Shown here piece after piece: positions 53,664 to 63,697 of a stretch of 64,000 bases of DNA. The position numbers and the translations under genes were made by a program. Within the stretch, counting starts at the first letter, position 1, and each line of letters starts with the position of its first letter. Where the stretch lies: positions 1 to 64,000 of the forward strand of contig DLCG01000009.1 of the NCBI GenBank assembly GCA_002480495.1, written 5' to 3'. This DNA comes from Rhodobiaceae bacterium UBA7804. GTDB lineage: Bacteria; Pseudomonadota; Alphaproteobacteria; Parvibaculales; Parvibaculaceae. Under the pieces are notes generated by a model that saw nothing but the letters and a program-made list of their open reading frames with translations, made no database searches and was not told the origin of the DNA.

Positions 53664-54329
53664 TTAAAGGCCGAACTTCCCGAGAAGCGCCGTTTCTTCC
53701 TCGATGCAGGCGGCAAAGCTCGGCCGGGCGAGAATGCCCGCGAGGTACCGGGTGAGGTTCGGCCAGGTCTTCTCGTCGGGGCGGAAGCCCGCATGGGCGA
53801 GATTGACGAAATGGGTCGCAAGCGAGATATCGGCGATCGAGAAGCTGTCTGCGACGAGATAGGTCTTCGAACCGATCTCCTTCTCGAAATAATCGAAATT
53901 GCGGGGGAGCTTCTCCGCCATGGTCTTTTCCGCCGTCTCGCGGTCCGCTTCCCGGCCCATCATCCGGTTCACGACCATGGGGCGGAAGGTGCCCATGCCG
54001 ACATTCCCCGCAAGATCGGAATCCGCATATTCCTCGTACCAGAGGGCCTTGCCGAAGGCGAAGGCATCCGCCGGATAAAGGGCGGGCGCGGGAAACTTCT
54101 TTTCGAGATAGCCGCAAATGGCCGAGGAATCCGGCAGCGTGGCCTCCGCGCCCTCGTTTTCGTCGCGCAGGACGGGAATGCGTTTCAGCGGCGAGATTTC
54201 GAGAAACCAGTCGGGCGGCGGAAAGATGTTCACCTGCTCGAGCTTGTAGGCCTCGCCCTTCTCGGCGAGGAAGACGCGCACCTTGCGCACGAAGGGGGAG
54301 AGACTTGCCCCATAAACCGTCAGCGTCAT
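53664..54329 (-). CDS. Glutathione S-transferase family protein
   Basis: 221-aa cytosolic GST. The thioredoxin-like N-domain starts MTLTVYGASLSPFVRKVRVFLAEKG; Ser in the SPF motif is the likely thiol-stabilising residue; PVLRDENEGAEATLPDSSAICGYLE gives the cis-Pro and the Glu/Asp-Ser glutathione site. The all-helical C-domain follows. The ATG at 54329 begins the family-like sequence; a frame to 54494 is rejected because it runs into the tRNA gene. Confidence 0.92.
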   Translation of the reverse strand: MTLTVYGASLSPFVRKVRVFLAEKGEAYKLEQVNIFPPPDWFLEISPLKRIPVLRDENEGAEATLPDSSAICGYLEKKFPAPALYPADAFAFGKALWYEEYADSDLAGNVGMGTFRPMVVNRMMGREADRETAEKTMAEKLPRNFDYFEKEIGSKTYLVADSFSIADISLATHFVNLAHAGFRPDEKTWPNLTRYLAGILARPSFAACIEEETALLGKFGL

Positions 54330-54451
54330 TTCCGTTTCCTTCCCGGCGGGCCGGAGCCCGCGATACCGCTCCCCGTGCGGGGAGATTTTGCGATGGCGCA
54401 GGAAAGCACCGGCATCGGGGCCGGGGCAAGAAGGAAACCGTGGGGGAGAGA

Positions 54452-54528
54452 TGGTACAGCCACCCCGGTTCGAACGGGGGACCTCTAGATCCACAATCTA
54501 GCGCTCTAACCAGCTGAGCTATGGCTGC
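54452..54528 (-). tRNA. tRNA-His (anticodon GTG)
   Basis: Full cloverleaf on the minus strand: acceptor GCAGCCA / TGGCTGT, D-arm with AGCTCAGCTGG, anticodon arm CTAGA-TTGTGGA-TCTAG (anticodon GTG), T-arm CCCCG-TTCGAAC-CGGGG, CCA encoded. The base before G1 is T, so G-1 is not encoded; the discriminator is A73 and the first pair is G1-U72. These are the non-canonical histidine identity traits of many alphaproteobacteria. Confidence 0.97.
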
Positions 54529-54663
54529 ACGGAATATGCGGCGCGAGGCCGGATCAAGTCTCCCGGGCCCGCCGCACTGGCCGGGAACTTAGTTCGGCGA
54601 AGCCCGAATGACAAGCCCGCGAAGAGGCCTCCCGCAAAATTCCGGGAGGCCGCCAAAGCCGCG

Positions 54664-56037
54664 TTACATCAAGACGTTAGCCACGAAAATCGAAACCACG
54701 CCGAAGGGCGCGATATAGCGCAGCGCAAAGCGCCAGAGGCGGAACCACGGCTTGTCACCCGCATGGAGCGCCTCGGCCACCTGCGGCCCCGTCAGCACCC
54801 AGCCAGCGAAGAGCGCGATCATGAGGCCGACGATCGGCATGATGAGGTTCGCAGTGGTGAAATCCAGCACGTCGAACAGCGTCATCTTCTCCATCACGCC
54901 GAAGCGGGCCATGGGGTGGAATTCCGCCCAGAGATTGAAGGAGAAGACCGTGCCGAGGCCTGCCACCCAGGCGAGCACGCCGATGAAGATGGCGAGCCAT
55001 TTCCGCGCGATATTCGTCCCCTCCTCGACCCAGGCGACAATCGGCTCCAGCAGCGATATGGCGGAGGTGACCGCCGCGACCGACAGCAGCACGAAGAAGG
55101 CGCCCCCGATAAGGACACCGCCGCCGATGGTGCCGAAGGCGATAGGCAGCGTAATGAAGGTGAGGCCGGGGCCGGAAGACGGTTCGAGCCCATAGGAGAA
55201 GACGAGCGGAAAAATCGCGATGCCTGCGAGCAGCGCGACCACCGTATCCAGCACCGCGATGAAGACGGCGGACTGGCCGATGGAGACATCTTCGTCGAGA
55301 TAGGCGCCATAGGTCATCATGGCGCCAAGGGCGATCGACACGGAGAAAAAGCCCTGACCTATGGCTGCGAGAACCGTATCGGGTGTGACCTCCGAAAAAT
55401 CGAAGGCGAACATGAAGAGCATCGCCTCGCCGAAGCCCGGCATGGTGGTAGCGTAAACCGCCATGGCAGCCAGCAGGATGAAAAGCAGCGGCATGAGCAT
55501 CACGACAGCACGCTCGATGCCTCCAGTGACGCCAGCCGCAACGATCAGGATCGTCAGGGCGAGAAAAATCGTCTGCCAGATCACCAGCGAGCCTGCATCG
55601 CTCACGAAACTCGCGAAGTGTTCCGCCGCGGCCGCCTCCGTGTCTCCCGCGAAGGCTCCGGTCAGCGCGAGCTCGATATATTTGAGGGCCCAGCCGCCGA
55701 TCACGCTGTAATAGGAGAGCACGATGAAGGCGCCAATAATGCCGCCCCAGCCGATCAGCAGCCAGATGCGTGCGGCCTTGTTCTCCCGCACCAGTGTCTT
55801 CATGGCATTGATGGGGCTCTGCTTGCCCATGCGTCCAAGCATGATTTCCGAAATGAGGATCGGCAGAGCAATCGCGAGCGTGGTTGCCGCATAGATCAGG
55901 ATGAAGGCGCCGCCGCCGTTTTCGCCCGCCAGATAAGGGAAGCGCCAGACATTGCCGAGGCCTACCGCGCTGCCCACCGCAGCCATCAGGAAAGCGAACC
56001 GCGACGACCAGTGACGCGGCGTAAACGGAGTGGTCAT
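54664..56037 (-). CDS. Neurotransmitter:sodium symporter (SNF) family transporter
   Basis: 457-aa membrane protein with about eleven to twelve hydrophobic segments and the LeuT-fold signature near the N-terminus (RFAFLMAAVGSAVGLGNVWRFPYLAGENGGGAF), where unwound helix 1 binds Na+ and substrate. Bacterial members import amino acids with Na+. ATG at 56037 is 9 nt after GGGGGA; an ATG three codons earlier (56046) is too close to it. Followed 135 bp later by the tRNA-His gene on the same strand. Confidence 0.93.
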   Translation of the reverse strand: MTTPFTPRHWSSRFAFLMAAVGSAVGLGNVWRFPYLAGENGGGAFILIYAATTLAIALPILISEIMLGRMGKQSPINAMKTLVRENKAARIWLLIGWGGIIGAFIVLSYYSVIGGWALKYIELALTGAFAGDTEAAAAEHFASFVSDAGSLVIWQTIFLALTILIVAAGVTGGIERAVVMLMPLLFILLAAMAVYATTMPGFGEAMLFMFAFDFSEVTPDTVLAAIGQGFFSVSIALGAMMTYGAYLDEDVSIGQSAVFIAVLDTVVALLAGIAIFPLVFSYGLEPSSGPGLTFITLPIAFGTIGGGVLIGGAFFVLLSVAAVTSAISLLEPIVAWVEEGTNIARKWLAIFIGVLAWVAGLGTVFSFNLWAEFHPMARFGVMEKMTLFDVLDFTTANLIMPIVGLMIALFAGWVLTGPQVAEALHAGDKPWFRLWRFALRYIAPFGVVSIFVANVLM

Positions 56038-56226
56038 TCTAAACATTCCCCCTGTGGCGGCCGGGCCGGAGCCCCCGCCCCCGATTGCCCTTCGTCCGGA
56101 TTGTGCCGAGACAATACGGAAATCGCCGCATTCTGTCAGGCCCCCTGCCCGGAAATGCCCTCTTGCGGACTTTTCCGGCGGCGGAATCGCCTATAGTGCG
56201 GCGTCAATTCGAGGCGAGAGGAGAAC

Positions 56227-57159
56227 ATGAGCAGCCAGACGATCAGCACGGCCTATATCGAGGCGAACGGCCTCGCCTTCGAGGTCGATATGTGCGGCGA
56301 GGGTGAGAAGCTCGCGCTGCTGCTGCACGGCTTCCCCGAGAGCAAGTATTCCTGGCGCGCCCAGCTGCCGCTCTTCGCGGAACTCGGCTACACGGCCTGG
56401 GCGCCGAACCTGCGCGGCTATGGCGGCACCTCGCGGCCGAAGGAGCGCGCGGCCTATCACATGGATCACCTGCTCGCCGACGTGGCGGGGCTGATCGACG
56501 CCGCCCGCGCGCGCGGCATCAAGGGACCGGTAACGCTCGTCGCGCATGACTGGGGCGGTGCCATCGCCTGGACTTTCGTGCTGAAGAAGATCAGGCCGCT
56601 CGAGCGGTTCATCGTGATGAACCTGCCGCACCCGACGCTTATGGGAAAGGCGCTCAGGACATGGGCGCAGCTCAAGAAGAGCTGGTACATCTTCTTCTTC
56701 CAGATTCCCTGGCTGCCGGAGAAAGTCTTTCTCGCGGGCAATGCACGCGCCATCGCGGAGGCCTTTCGCGGCATGGCGGTGGACAAGAGCCGCTTTCCCG
56801 AGGAAGTGCTCGACCATTACCGCAAGAATGCGCAGCTTCCCGGCGCGATGACCGCGATGATCAATTACTATCGCGCGAATTTCAGGGGCGAGCGCCCGGC
56901 GGAGTGGGCGGAGCCGCCCATCGTCGATGTGCCGACGCTGATGATCTGGGGCGAGGAAGACGCCGCGCTCGGCAAGGAACTCACCTATGGCACGGACGAG
57001 CTGGTGAAGGATTTCACCTTGCGCTACCTGCCGCAGGTTTCCCACTGGGTGCAGCAGGAGGCGCCGGAAGCCGTGAACGCCATGATCCGCGCCTGGATCG
57101 AGGGACGTCATGTGCCGCAGGCGGGGCTCGGCGGACGGCTTCTTATCGCCGAGAACTAG
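56227..57159 (+). CDS. Alpha/beta hydrolase, epoxide hydrolase-like
   Basis: 310-aa hydrolase. LLHGFPESKYSW (oxyanion), AHDWGG with Asp as nucleophile (epoxide hydrolase / haloalkane dehalogenase type), an acid in WGEEDAALG and the late VSHWVQQEAPE His are in place. Asp at the elbow favours epoxide hydrolase or dehalogenase over esterase. GAGGAG precedes the ATG. Overlaps the convergent acetoacetyl-CoA synthetase gene by 4 bp. Confidence 0.9.
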   Translation: MSSQTISTAYIEANGLAFEVDMCGEGEKLALLLHGFPESKYSWRAQLPLFAELGYTAWAPNLRGYGGTSRPKERAAYHMDHLLADVAGLIDAARARGIKGPVTLVAHDWGGAIAWTFVLKKIRPLERFIVMNLPHPTLMGKALRTWAQLKKSWYIFFFQIPWLPEKVFLAGNARAIAEAFRGMAVDKSRFPEEVLDHYRKNAQLPGAMTAMINYYRANFRGERPAEWAEPPIVDVPTLMIWGEEDAALGKELTYGTDELVKDFTLRYLPQVSHWVQQEAPEAVNAMIRAWIEGRHVPQAGLGGRLLIAEN

Positions 57160-59126
57160 GAAGAAAGCGCAGGCAGATCGCGGAAGAGCGCGAGGGCTTC
57201 CGGATTGGCCAGCGCCTCCCTGTTCTTCACCTCGCGGCCATGCACGATGTCGCGCACGGCTAGCTCGGTGATCTTGCCGGACTTGGTGCGCGGAATGTCG
57301 GCGACGGCGACGATCTTCGCGGGCACGTGGCGCGGCGATGCACCGGAGCGGATGCGCTCGCGGATGCGCTTTTCCATCGCCTCGTCGAGCGCGGCGCCCT
57401 CCTTCATCACCACGAAGAGCACGACACGCACATCGCCTTGCCAGTCCTGGCCGATGGCAAGCGCCTCCTGCACTTCCGGGAGCTGCTCGACCTGCGCATA
57501 GATTTCCGCCGTACCGATGCGCACGCCGCCGGGATTGAGCGTCGCGTCGGAGCGGCCGTGAATGACGATGCCGCCATGCTGCGTGACCTCGGCATAGTCG
57601 CCATGACACCAGACACCCGGGAAACGCTCGAAATAGGCCGAACGGTATTTCGCGCCGTCGGGATCGTTCCAGAAGCCGACCGGCATGGAAGGGAAAGGCC
57701 GCGTACAGACGAGTTCGCCCTTGCTTGCCTCGCCCTGCCCTTGCGGGAGCGGACGTCCATCTTCATTCCAGACCTCGACGGCCATGCCGAGGCCCTTCGC
57801 CTGTATCTCGCCGCGCCAGACGGGAAGGACCGGCGAGCCGAGGACGAAGCAGGAAACGATATCGGTGCCGCCCGAGATCGAGCAGAGCGCGACATCCTTC
57901 TTCACATCTTCGTAGACGAAATCGAAACTCTCCGGCACGAGGGGCGAGCCCGTGGAGAGGATCATGCGCATGGAAGAAAGATCATGCGTCTCACGCGGCT
58001 TGAGTTCCGATTTCTTCACAGCATCGATGAATTTCGCCGAGGTGCCGAAGACGTCGATCTTGGCGGCATCGATATAGTCGAAGAGGACGTGCTCCGAAGG
58101 CGCGAAGGGAGAGCCGTCATAAAGCGCGAGCGTCGCGCCCGCGGCGAGCCCCGAGACGAGCCAGTTCCACATCATCCAGCCGCAGGTCGTGAAGTAGAAG
58201 AGCGTCTCTCCGGGGCGGATATCGCAATGAAGCCTGTGTTCCTTCAGATGCTGAAGAAGCGTGCCGCCCGCCGAATGCACGATGCATTTCGGAATGCCGG
58301 TCGTGCCGCTCGAATACATGATGTAGAGCGGGTGGGCGAAGGGAAGCCGCGCGAAGGAAAGCTCTTCCTCGCGCGCACCTTCCAGAAGCGCGAGCCAGTC
58401 TTCCGCTTTCGCGAGATCCTTCTTTCCCTCGCCGATGAAAGGCACGATGGCGACATGTTTCAGCGAAGGCAGCCCCGCAACGATCTCGCCGAGCTTTTCA
58501 TGCGCGGGCAGAACCTTGCCCGCATAGCGATAGCCGTCGCAGGCAACGAGCACCTTGGGCTCGATCTGGCCGAAACGGTCGAGCACGCCCTTCACGCCGA
58601 AGTCCGGCGAGCAGGAGGAGAAGACCGCGCCGATGCTCGCGGCGGCAAGCATGGCGACAATCGTTTCGGGGCAATTCGGCATGAAGGCGGCCACCCGGTC
58701 GCCCTCCGTCACGCCCCATGACTTCAGCACCGCGGCAAAGCGCGCGACATCGCGGCGCAGTCCCGCGCGCGTGACGGGCTCGCGCATCTCGCCTTCATTG
58801 TTGAAGAGAAGCGCGATCTCGCCGCCCTCCTCCCGCAAAAGGTTCTCGGCGAAGTTGAGACGCCCCTCCGGAAAGAACTTCGCGCCGGGCATCCTGTCCG
58901 CATCGGCGAGAACCGCATCGCCCTTGTCGCCGATCACACCGGCGAAATCCCAGACGGCATCCCAGAAGAGCGCCGGATTGGCGACCGACCAGGCGTGAAG
59001 CGCGTCGTACCCGCCAAGCGAGAGGCCGTGGCGTTCGTTCACGAGGCCCATGAAGGCCATCATGTTCGACGCGGCAACGGCTTCCGCCGAAGGCATCCAG
59101 AGAGGTGTGTCGTCGTTTCCGGTCAT
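57156..59126 (-). CDS. acsA: Acetoacetyl-CoA synthetase
   Basis: 656-aa ANL ligase of the acetyl/acetoacetyl-CoA synthetase branch, activating acetoacetate (ketone body, PHB breakdown) with ATP and CoA. The core MYSSGTTGIPKCIVHSAGG, the TTCGWMMWNWLVSGL block and SISGGTDIVSCFV are those of acetoacetyl-CoA rather than acetyl-CoA synthetases; PRTKSGKITE is the C-terminal lysine motif. ATG at 59126 follows AAGGAG; the frame extends 19 codons upstream without support. Confidence 0.92.
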   Translation of the reverse strand: MTGNDDTPLWMPSAEAVAASNMMAFMGLVNERHGLSLGGYDALHAWSVANPALFWDAVWDFAGVIGDKGDAVLADADRMPGAKFFPEGRLNFAENLLREEGGEIALLFNNEGEMREPVTRAGLRRDVARFAAVLKSWGVTEGDRVAAFMPNCPETIVAMLAAASIGAVFSSCSPDFGVKGVLDRFGQIEPKVLVACDGYRYAGKVLPAHEKLGEIVAGLPSLKHVAIVPFIGEGKKDLAKAEDWLALLEGAREEELSFARLPFAHPLYIMYSSGTTGIPKCIVHSAGGTLLQHLKEHRLHCDIRPGETLFYFTTCGWMMWNWLVSGLAAGATLALYDGSPFAPSEHVLFDYIDAAKIDVFGTSAKFIDAVKKSELKPRETHDLSSMRMILSTGSPLVPESFDFVYEDVKKDVALCSISGGTDIVSCFVLGSPVLPVWRGEIQAKGLGMAVEVWNEDGRPLPQGQGEASKGELVCTRPFPSMPVGFWNDPDGAKYRSAYFERFPGVWCHGDYAEVTQHGGIVIHGRSDATLNPGGVRIGTAEIYAQVEQLPEVQEALAIGQDWQGDVRVVLFVVMKEGAALDEAMEKRIRERIRSGASPRHVPAKIVAVADIPRTKSGKITELAVRDIVHGREVKNREALANPEALALFRDLPALSS

Positions 59127-59197
59127 CGGGGGCAGCTCCTTCCGCGCGTGCCGCACATTAGGAGCCACCCCCGAGGCCTTCAAGTATCCGTTCGAGT

Positions 59198-60994
59198 TTA
59201 TGCGGATTCCGCCAGCACGTTGCGCGCGGCGGAGAGCTGGACCGCCTGCAGGTGGCGGAAGACGCCATCCTTGCGCGCCATCAGATCGGCATGGCTTCCC
59301 TCCTCCACGATGCGGCCCCGTTCGAACACGAGAATCCTGTCCATCCGGCGAATGGTCGAGAGGCGATGCGCGATGACGATCGTCGTCCGCCCCTCCATCA
59401 ATCGCTCTATGGCATCCTGGATATAGCTCTCCGTGATCGAATCGAGGCTCGAGGTCGCTTCGTCGAGAACGAGGATGGGCGCATCGGCGAGAAAAGCCCG
59501 GGCAATGGCGATGCGCTGCCGCTCGCCGCCCGAAAGCTTCACGCCGCGTTCTCCCACCAGCGTCTCCATGCCTTGCGGAAGACGCGCAATGAACTCGTCC
59601 GCATGGGCAAGGCGCGCGGCCTCCGCGATTTCCGCCTGCGTCGCGCCGGGCCTGGCATAGGCGATGTTCTCGCCGATGGAGCGATGGAAGAGCACCGGCT
59701 CTTGCGGGACGAGCGCGATCGCCCGGCGCAGGCTCTCGCGGTTCACCGACGCGATATCCTGGCCATCGATCAGGATGCGGCCCTCATCGGGCTCGTAAAG
59801 CCGCTGAAGCAGCTTCACGAAGGTCGACTTGCCGCTGCCCGACTGTCCGACCAGCGCGAAACGCGCGCCAGCCGGAATGTCGAGCGAGAGGCCGCGATAG
59901 AAGGCGCCATTGCCGTTCGGATAGCGGAAATGCACATCCTCGAAGCGAATGGCGCCGCCCGCGACACCGAGAGCCGGCAGACCCGCATCGGCGCGGTCCT
60001 CGGGATCGGTGTCGGCATAGCGGATCACATCCTCGATCTCGTTCATGCCCTGCTGCAGGTTCTGCATGTGAAAGCCGATATCGCGCAGATAGCCGTTGAT
60101 GAGCAGGTAGCTCGTCATGGCATAGGCGACATCGCCCGCCGTCGCCTCGCCGCGCGTCCAGAAGAGGATGACGAGGCCGATCAGACCCGCCTGCATCGCC
60201 AGCAGCACACCGACCTGGGCGAGCATGGAAATATCCATCGACCGCCAGGCGCGGCGAGCCTTGCGCGCCCAGTCGAGCGTCAGGCGCGAGAGGCGGATAT
60301 CCTCGCGCGCCTCCGCCCCGAAGGACTTCACGACCGGATTGCAGGTGATCGCATCGGCGATCGCGCCGCCCATCGCGCTGTCGGCTGCCACGTTCAGGGG
60401 GTTTTTCGGCGCGACGTAGTATTTCACGAGGAGAATGGTGAGCGTGAAATAGACGGCGATGCCTGCGAGAACATAGAGCCCGATCAGCGGCCAGTGAAAG
60501 GCAATGGAAACGATCACGCCGATCAGCACGCAAATCGTCGGAAAGATGCCGATGAAAAGCGTGTCGGCCAGCGTGTCATAAGCCCACATGCCGCGCGTGA
60601 TCTTGCGCACGGTCGAACCGGCAAAGCTGTTCGAATGCCATTCCGCGGAATAGCGCTGAACACGATGGAAGGCCTCCGTCACGATGTTGCGCATGACGCG
60701 CGAGGCGAAACCCGCCCAGACGAGCATGGCGAGGCGGCGCGAGACATGAAAGCCCACGCCCTGGCCGAGAAAGAGCAGCAGCGCGAGAACCGCGAGGTCC
60801 ACATCCGCCTCCGCCGGCGGAAAGCCCGCCTGCGCAACGGCGTCGACAAGCCTGCCCGAAACGAGCGGGAAGGCGACGTCGAACGCCACCGAAAGAAGCA
60901 TGAGAAATATCAGCAGCGCCGCCGCTCCGGGAAAGCGGCGCCAATGGGTCCATAGAAACGCGGCCGTGCGCCGCGCGGTGATGCGATCTGTCAT
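59198..60994 (-). CDS. ABC exporter, fused permease and ATPase (MsbA/ATM type)
   Basis: 598-aa half-transporter: transmembrane domain with about six helices (about 20-310), then an ATPase with Walker A GQSGSGKST, Q-loop, signature LSGGERQRI, Walker B ILVLDEAT and the switch His (VIAHRLST). Works as a dimer exporting lipids, drugs or peptides. The start is uncertain: ATG 60994 begins the conserved part, but ATG 61054 and 61132 are in frame and the ribosome site at 60994 is weak. Confidence 0.9.
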   Translation of the reverse strand: MTDRITARRTAAFLWTHWRRFPGAAALLIFLMLLSVAFDVAFPLVSGRLVDAVAQAGFPPAEADVDLAVLALLLFLGQGVGFHVSRRLAMLVWAGFASRVMRNIVTEAFHRVQRYSAEWHSNSFAGSTVRKITRGMWAYDTLADTLFIGIFPTICVLIGVIVSIAFHWPLIGLYVLAGIAVYFTLTILLVKYYVAPKNPLNVAADSAMGGAIADAITCNPVVKSFGAEAREDIRLSRLTLDWARKARRAWRSMDISMLAQVGVLLAMQAGLIGLVILFWTRGEATAGDVAYAMTSYLLINGYLRDIGFHMQNLQQGMNEIEDVIRYADTDPEDRADAGLPALGVAGGAIRFEDVHFRYPNGNGAFYRGLSLDIPAGARFALVGQSGSGKSTFVKLLQRLYEPDEGRILIDGQDIASVNRESLRRAIALVPQEPVLFHRSIGENIAYARPGATQAEIAEAARLAHADEFIARLPQGMETLVGERGVKLSGGERQRIAIARAFLADAPILVLDEATSSLDSITESYIQDAIERLMEGRTTIVIAHRLSTIRRMDRILVFERGRIVEEGSHADLMARKDGVFRHLQAVQLSAARNVLAESA

Positions 60995-61539
60995 CTGATT
61001 GAACCGCGGAGCCCGTGCCGCCCTCGCGGTATCCCTGAAAAATGCTGGAAACATGCGCGAAAGCGCCGCCTCCGGTTGTTCTGGAACCGGGACCATCGAA
61101 GGGCGCGCATGGCGGCGCACGAGGCGCGGCATGGCGATATCTTTTCGGATGGAAAAACGCCCGGCTGACTACCCGGACGCGGCGTTCAGCTTAACAGCGG
61201 TCCGGGAAAAGATGCGGATATGAAGGCATTGCTACGATTTGCATTCCGCTTCCCCTGTTGAGCGTTGGACCGTGAGGACCGGGAAATGCCCCGGCCGGCT
61301 GAATTCAGACTTTTTTTACACCTGTTCGCGCGGGAGGCAAACACAAAGTGACGCTGCGGCAGCCGCGAGACGGCCGATTTCACCATGCTGTGGCAAAAGC
61401 CGCACGTCCCGCCGCCCGGGAGCCCCGGGAGAAACGAAATCGCGCGGGCCCCCGCATGTGCGAAGTCTTTCCGGCTGCATTATCATGCTGCAGCCATAAT
61501 TCGCCGCCAGTGTGACCAAAACGAAAGCCGGAGGAATCC
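60995..61539. other. Divergent intergenic region, ABC exporter / AsmA gene
   Basis: 545 bp (or about 410 if the exporter starts at 61132). No convincing gene. It holds an imperfect hairpin GGCTGC-N11-GCAGCC (61473-61495) about 45 bp upstream of the AsmA start, and an A+T-rich spot near 61310-61322 (CTTTTTTTAC) that may be part of a promoter. Nothing else recognised. Confidence 0.4.
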
Positions 61540-63573
61540 ATGTCCCGCCTGATCGCCATTCTCGCCGGTCTGCTGCTGATCGTCATTGCCGTCGTCATCG
61601 TCGTGCCGATGCTGATCCCGATGGAAACCTACAAGGCGAAAGTGGTCGAGCTGGTGAAGGCCCAGACGGGCCGCGACCTGCGCATCGACGGCGATATCGG
61701 GCTCTCCTTCTTCCCGAACATCGCGATCGCCATCGGCGATGTCGGCCTCTCGAACCCCGAATGGGCGCGGGATTCGGAAATGGCGTCGATGAAGGAGATG
61801 CGTGCCGCGCTGAAGCTCGTCCCGCTGTTCAGCGGCAATGTCGAGGTGGACAGCTTCGTGCTGGTCGATCCGATCATCCATCTCGAAGTCCGCAAGGACG
61901 GGACGCCAAACTGGCAGTTCGAGACGGCTTCCGCGCCCGCGGCGGCGCCCGCAGCCGAAGAAACGGCGCCAGCAGACGGCGGCGCGGCGGTGAGCGAGCT
62001 TCGCCTCGGCGAGGTTTCCATCCAGAACGGCAGCGCGACCTATCGCAATGCGCAGACCGGCGCGAATTACGCGATGGAAAGCGTCAATCTCGATCTCGCC
62101 ATGCCGGGTCTGGACGAACCCTTCGTCGCGGACGGCTCGCTGGTGTGGAACGGCGATGAAATCAATATCGACCTCAATGCCGCGCGGCCGCGCGCGCTGA
62201 CGGAAGGCGGCGAAACGCCCGTGACCCTCGCCCTCGCCGCCCCGAAGATCAAGACGAACTATGAAGGCACGCTGAAGGTCATCGGCGGCGTCGCCTTCGC
62301 GGGCAAGGTCGATCTCGATGTGCCTTCGGTGCGCGAGCTCGCTTCATGGGCGGGCAGTCTGATGCCGGCAGGCGAAGGCTTCGGCCCGCTCTCGATCTCC
62401 GGTCAGGCGAGCGGCACAGACAATACCTATCGCTTCTCGGATGCGAAGATCGGCTTCGACGGCATGAACGCGACGGGCGATCTCTCCGTCGTCACGGGCG
62501 GCGCAAGACCGAAGATCAATGGCAATCTCGCCGTCGACAGGATCGACGTGAACACCTATCTCGCCGGCGGCGGCGAGAGCGGCGGCTCCGGCGGCGAAGG
62601 CGGCGGCTCCGGTGGGGATGCAGGCTGGAGCAAGGAGCCCATCGACCTTTCCGGCCTGAAGGCGGTCGATGCGAACTTCACTTTCTCGGCTGGCGAGATC
62701 CTCTTCCAGCAGATCAGGATCGGCGAAAGCGCATTGAAGCTCGCGCTCGCGAATGGCGTGCTGAACGCCAACCTTTCGAAGCTCAACCTCTATGAAGGTC
62801 AGGGCTCCGGCACGCTGAGCGTGAACGGCGCAGGGAAGACACCGCGGATCAAGGCCGATTTCGCGCTTTCCGGCCTCGCCGCCGAGCCGTTCCTCACCGA
62901 TGCGGCGGGTTTCAGCCGGCTTCAGGGCGCAAGCGCCTTCGACATCGCCGTCGCGACCGCGGGCCAGAGCCAGCACGATATGGTGTCGGCACTCGACGGC
63001 AGGGGCAGCATCAAATTCACGAATGGCAAGATCAAGGGCATCAACCTCGCCGCCCTCGCGCGCACCGTGCTGAGCGCCGCGACCACGGGCTGGCAGGCGG
63101 GCGGCTCGCAGGACACCGACTTCTCCGAACTCGGCGGCACCTTCACCATCACCAACGGCATTCTGAAGAATGACGACCTGAAGCTTCTGTCTCCCCTCAT
63201 CCGCGTCACCGGCGCGGGCAAGGCCAACATGCCGAAGAAGACGCTCGACTACCGCGTGGAGCCGAAGCTCGCGGCGACGCTCGAGGGTCAGGGCGGTCAG
63301 CAGGAAGCGAGCGGCATCGAGGTTCCGATCCTCATTACCGGCCCCTGGTCGAGCCCGCGCTTCGCGCCCGACCTGAAATCGATGATCCAGAATCGCGAAA
63401 ACATCGAGAAGACCATCGATTCCATCAAGGAGGATGGCGGCAAGGGGCTTCTGAAGAACCTCATGGGGCAGCCGGCGAACGACGATCAGGCCGGAACCGC
63501 GCAGGAAGAGCCTGCCCCCGAACAGAAGAAGCCGAGCCCCGAAGACGCCCTGAAAAAGCTGTTCGGGCAGTAA
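61540..63573 (+). CDS. AsmA family protein
   Basis: 677-aa inner-membrane-anchored periplasmic protein. One N-terminal helix (LIAILAGLLLIVIAVVIVVPMLIP) is followed by the AsmA N-terminal domain (DLRIDGDIGLSFFPNIAIAIGDVGLSN) and a C-terminal AsmA domain (LQGASAFDIAVATAGQSQHDMVSALDGRGSIKFTNGKIKGINL ... DDLKLLSPLIRVTGAGKANMPKKTLDYRVEPKL). A Gly/Ser-rich linker (GGGESGGSGGEGGGSGGDAG, about 344-363) splits the body. AsmA-like proteins resemble lipid-transport bridges between the membranes. GGAGGA precedes the ATG. Confidence 0.93.
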   Translation: MSRLIAILAGLLLIVIAVVIVVPMLIPMETYKAKVVELVKAQTGRDLRIDGDIGLSFFPNIAIAIGDVGLSNPEWARDSEMASMKEMRAALKLVPLFSGNVEVDSFVLVDPIIHLEVRKDGTPNWQFETASAPAAAPAAEETAPADGGAAVSELRLGEVSIQNGSATYRNAQTGANYAMESVNLDLAMPGLDEPFVADGSLVWNGDEINIDLNAARPRALTEGGETPVTLALAAPKIKTNYEGTLKVIGGVAFAGKVDLDVPSVRELASWAGSLMPAGEGFGPLSISGQASGTDNTYRFSDAKIGFDGMNATGDLSVVTGGARPKINGNLAVDRIDVNTYLAGGGESGGSGGEGGGSGGDAGWSKEPIDLSGLKAVDANFTFSAGEILFQQIRIGESALKLALANGVLNANLSKLNLYEGQGSGTLSVNGAGKTPRIKADFALSGLAAEPFLTDAAGFSRLQGASAFDIAVATAGQSQHDMVSALDGRGSIKFTNGKIKGINLAALARTVLSAATTGWQAGGSQDTDFSELGGTFTITNGILKNDDLKLLSPLIRVTGAGKANMPKKTLDYRVEPKLAATLEGQGGQQEASGIEVPILITGPWSSPRFAPDLKSMIQNRENIEKTIDSIKEDGGKGLLKNLMGQPANDDQAGTAQEEPAPEQKKPSPEDALKKLFGQ

Positions 63574-63617
63574 ATCGGGGGATTTCCGGGGCTCCGGCGA
63601 GCCAATTTCTCCCTATG

Positions 63618-63645
63618 GGCAGCCGGGCCTTTGTCCCCGGCTGCC
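63618..63645 (+). terminator. Hairpin after the AsmA gene
   Basis: Arms GGCAGCCGGG (63618-63627) and CCCGGCTGCC (63636-63645), 8-nt loop, 44 bp past the stop. No real T-run, so a weak terminator at best. Confidence 0.5.
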
Positions 63646-63697
63646 GTCCCGTCTAGACTGCGGTTGAGTGATTCGTCGGGACCGGGGCGGCGCCTTC

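Noticed and set aside
54330..54494. Longer start for the GST gene
   Set aside because: The extra 55 codons overlap the tRNA-His gene and resemble no GST sequence.
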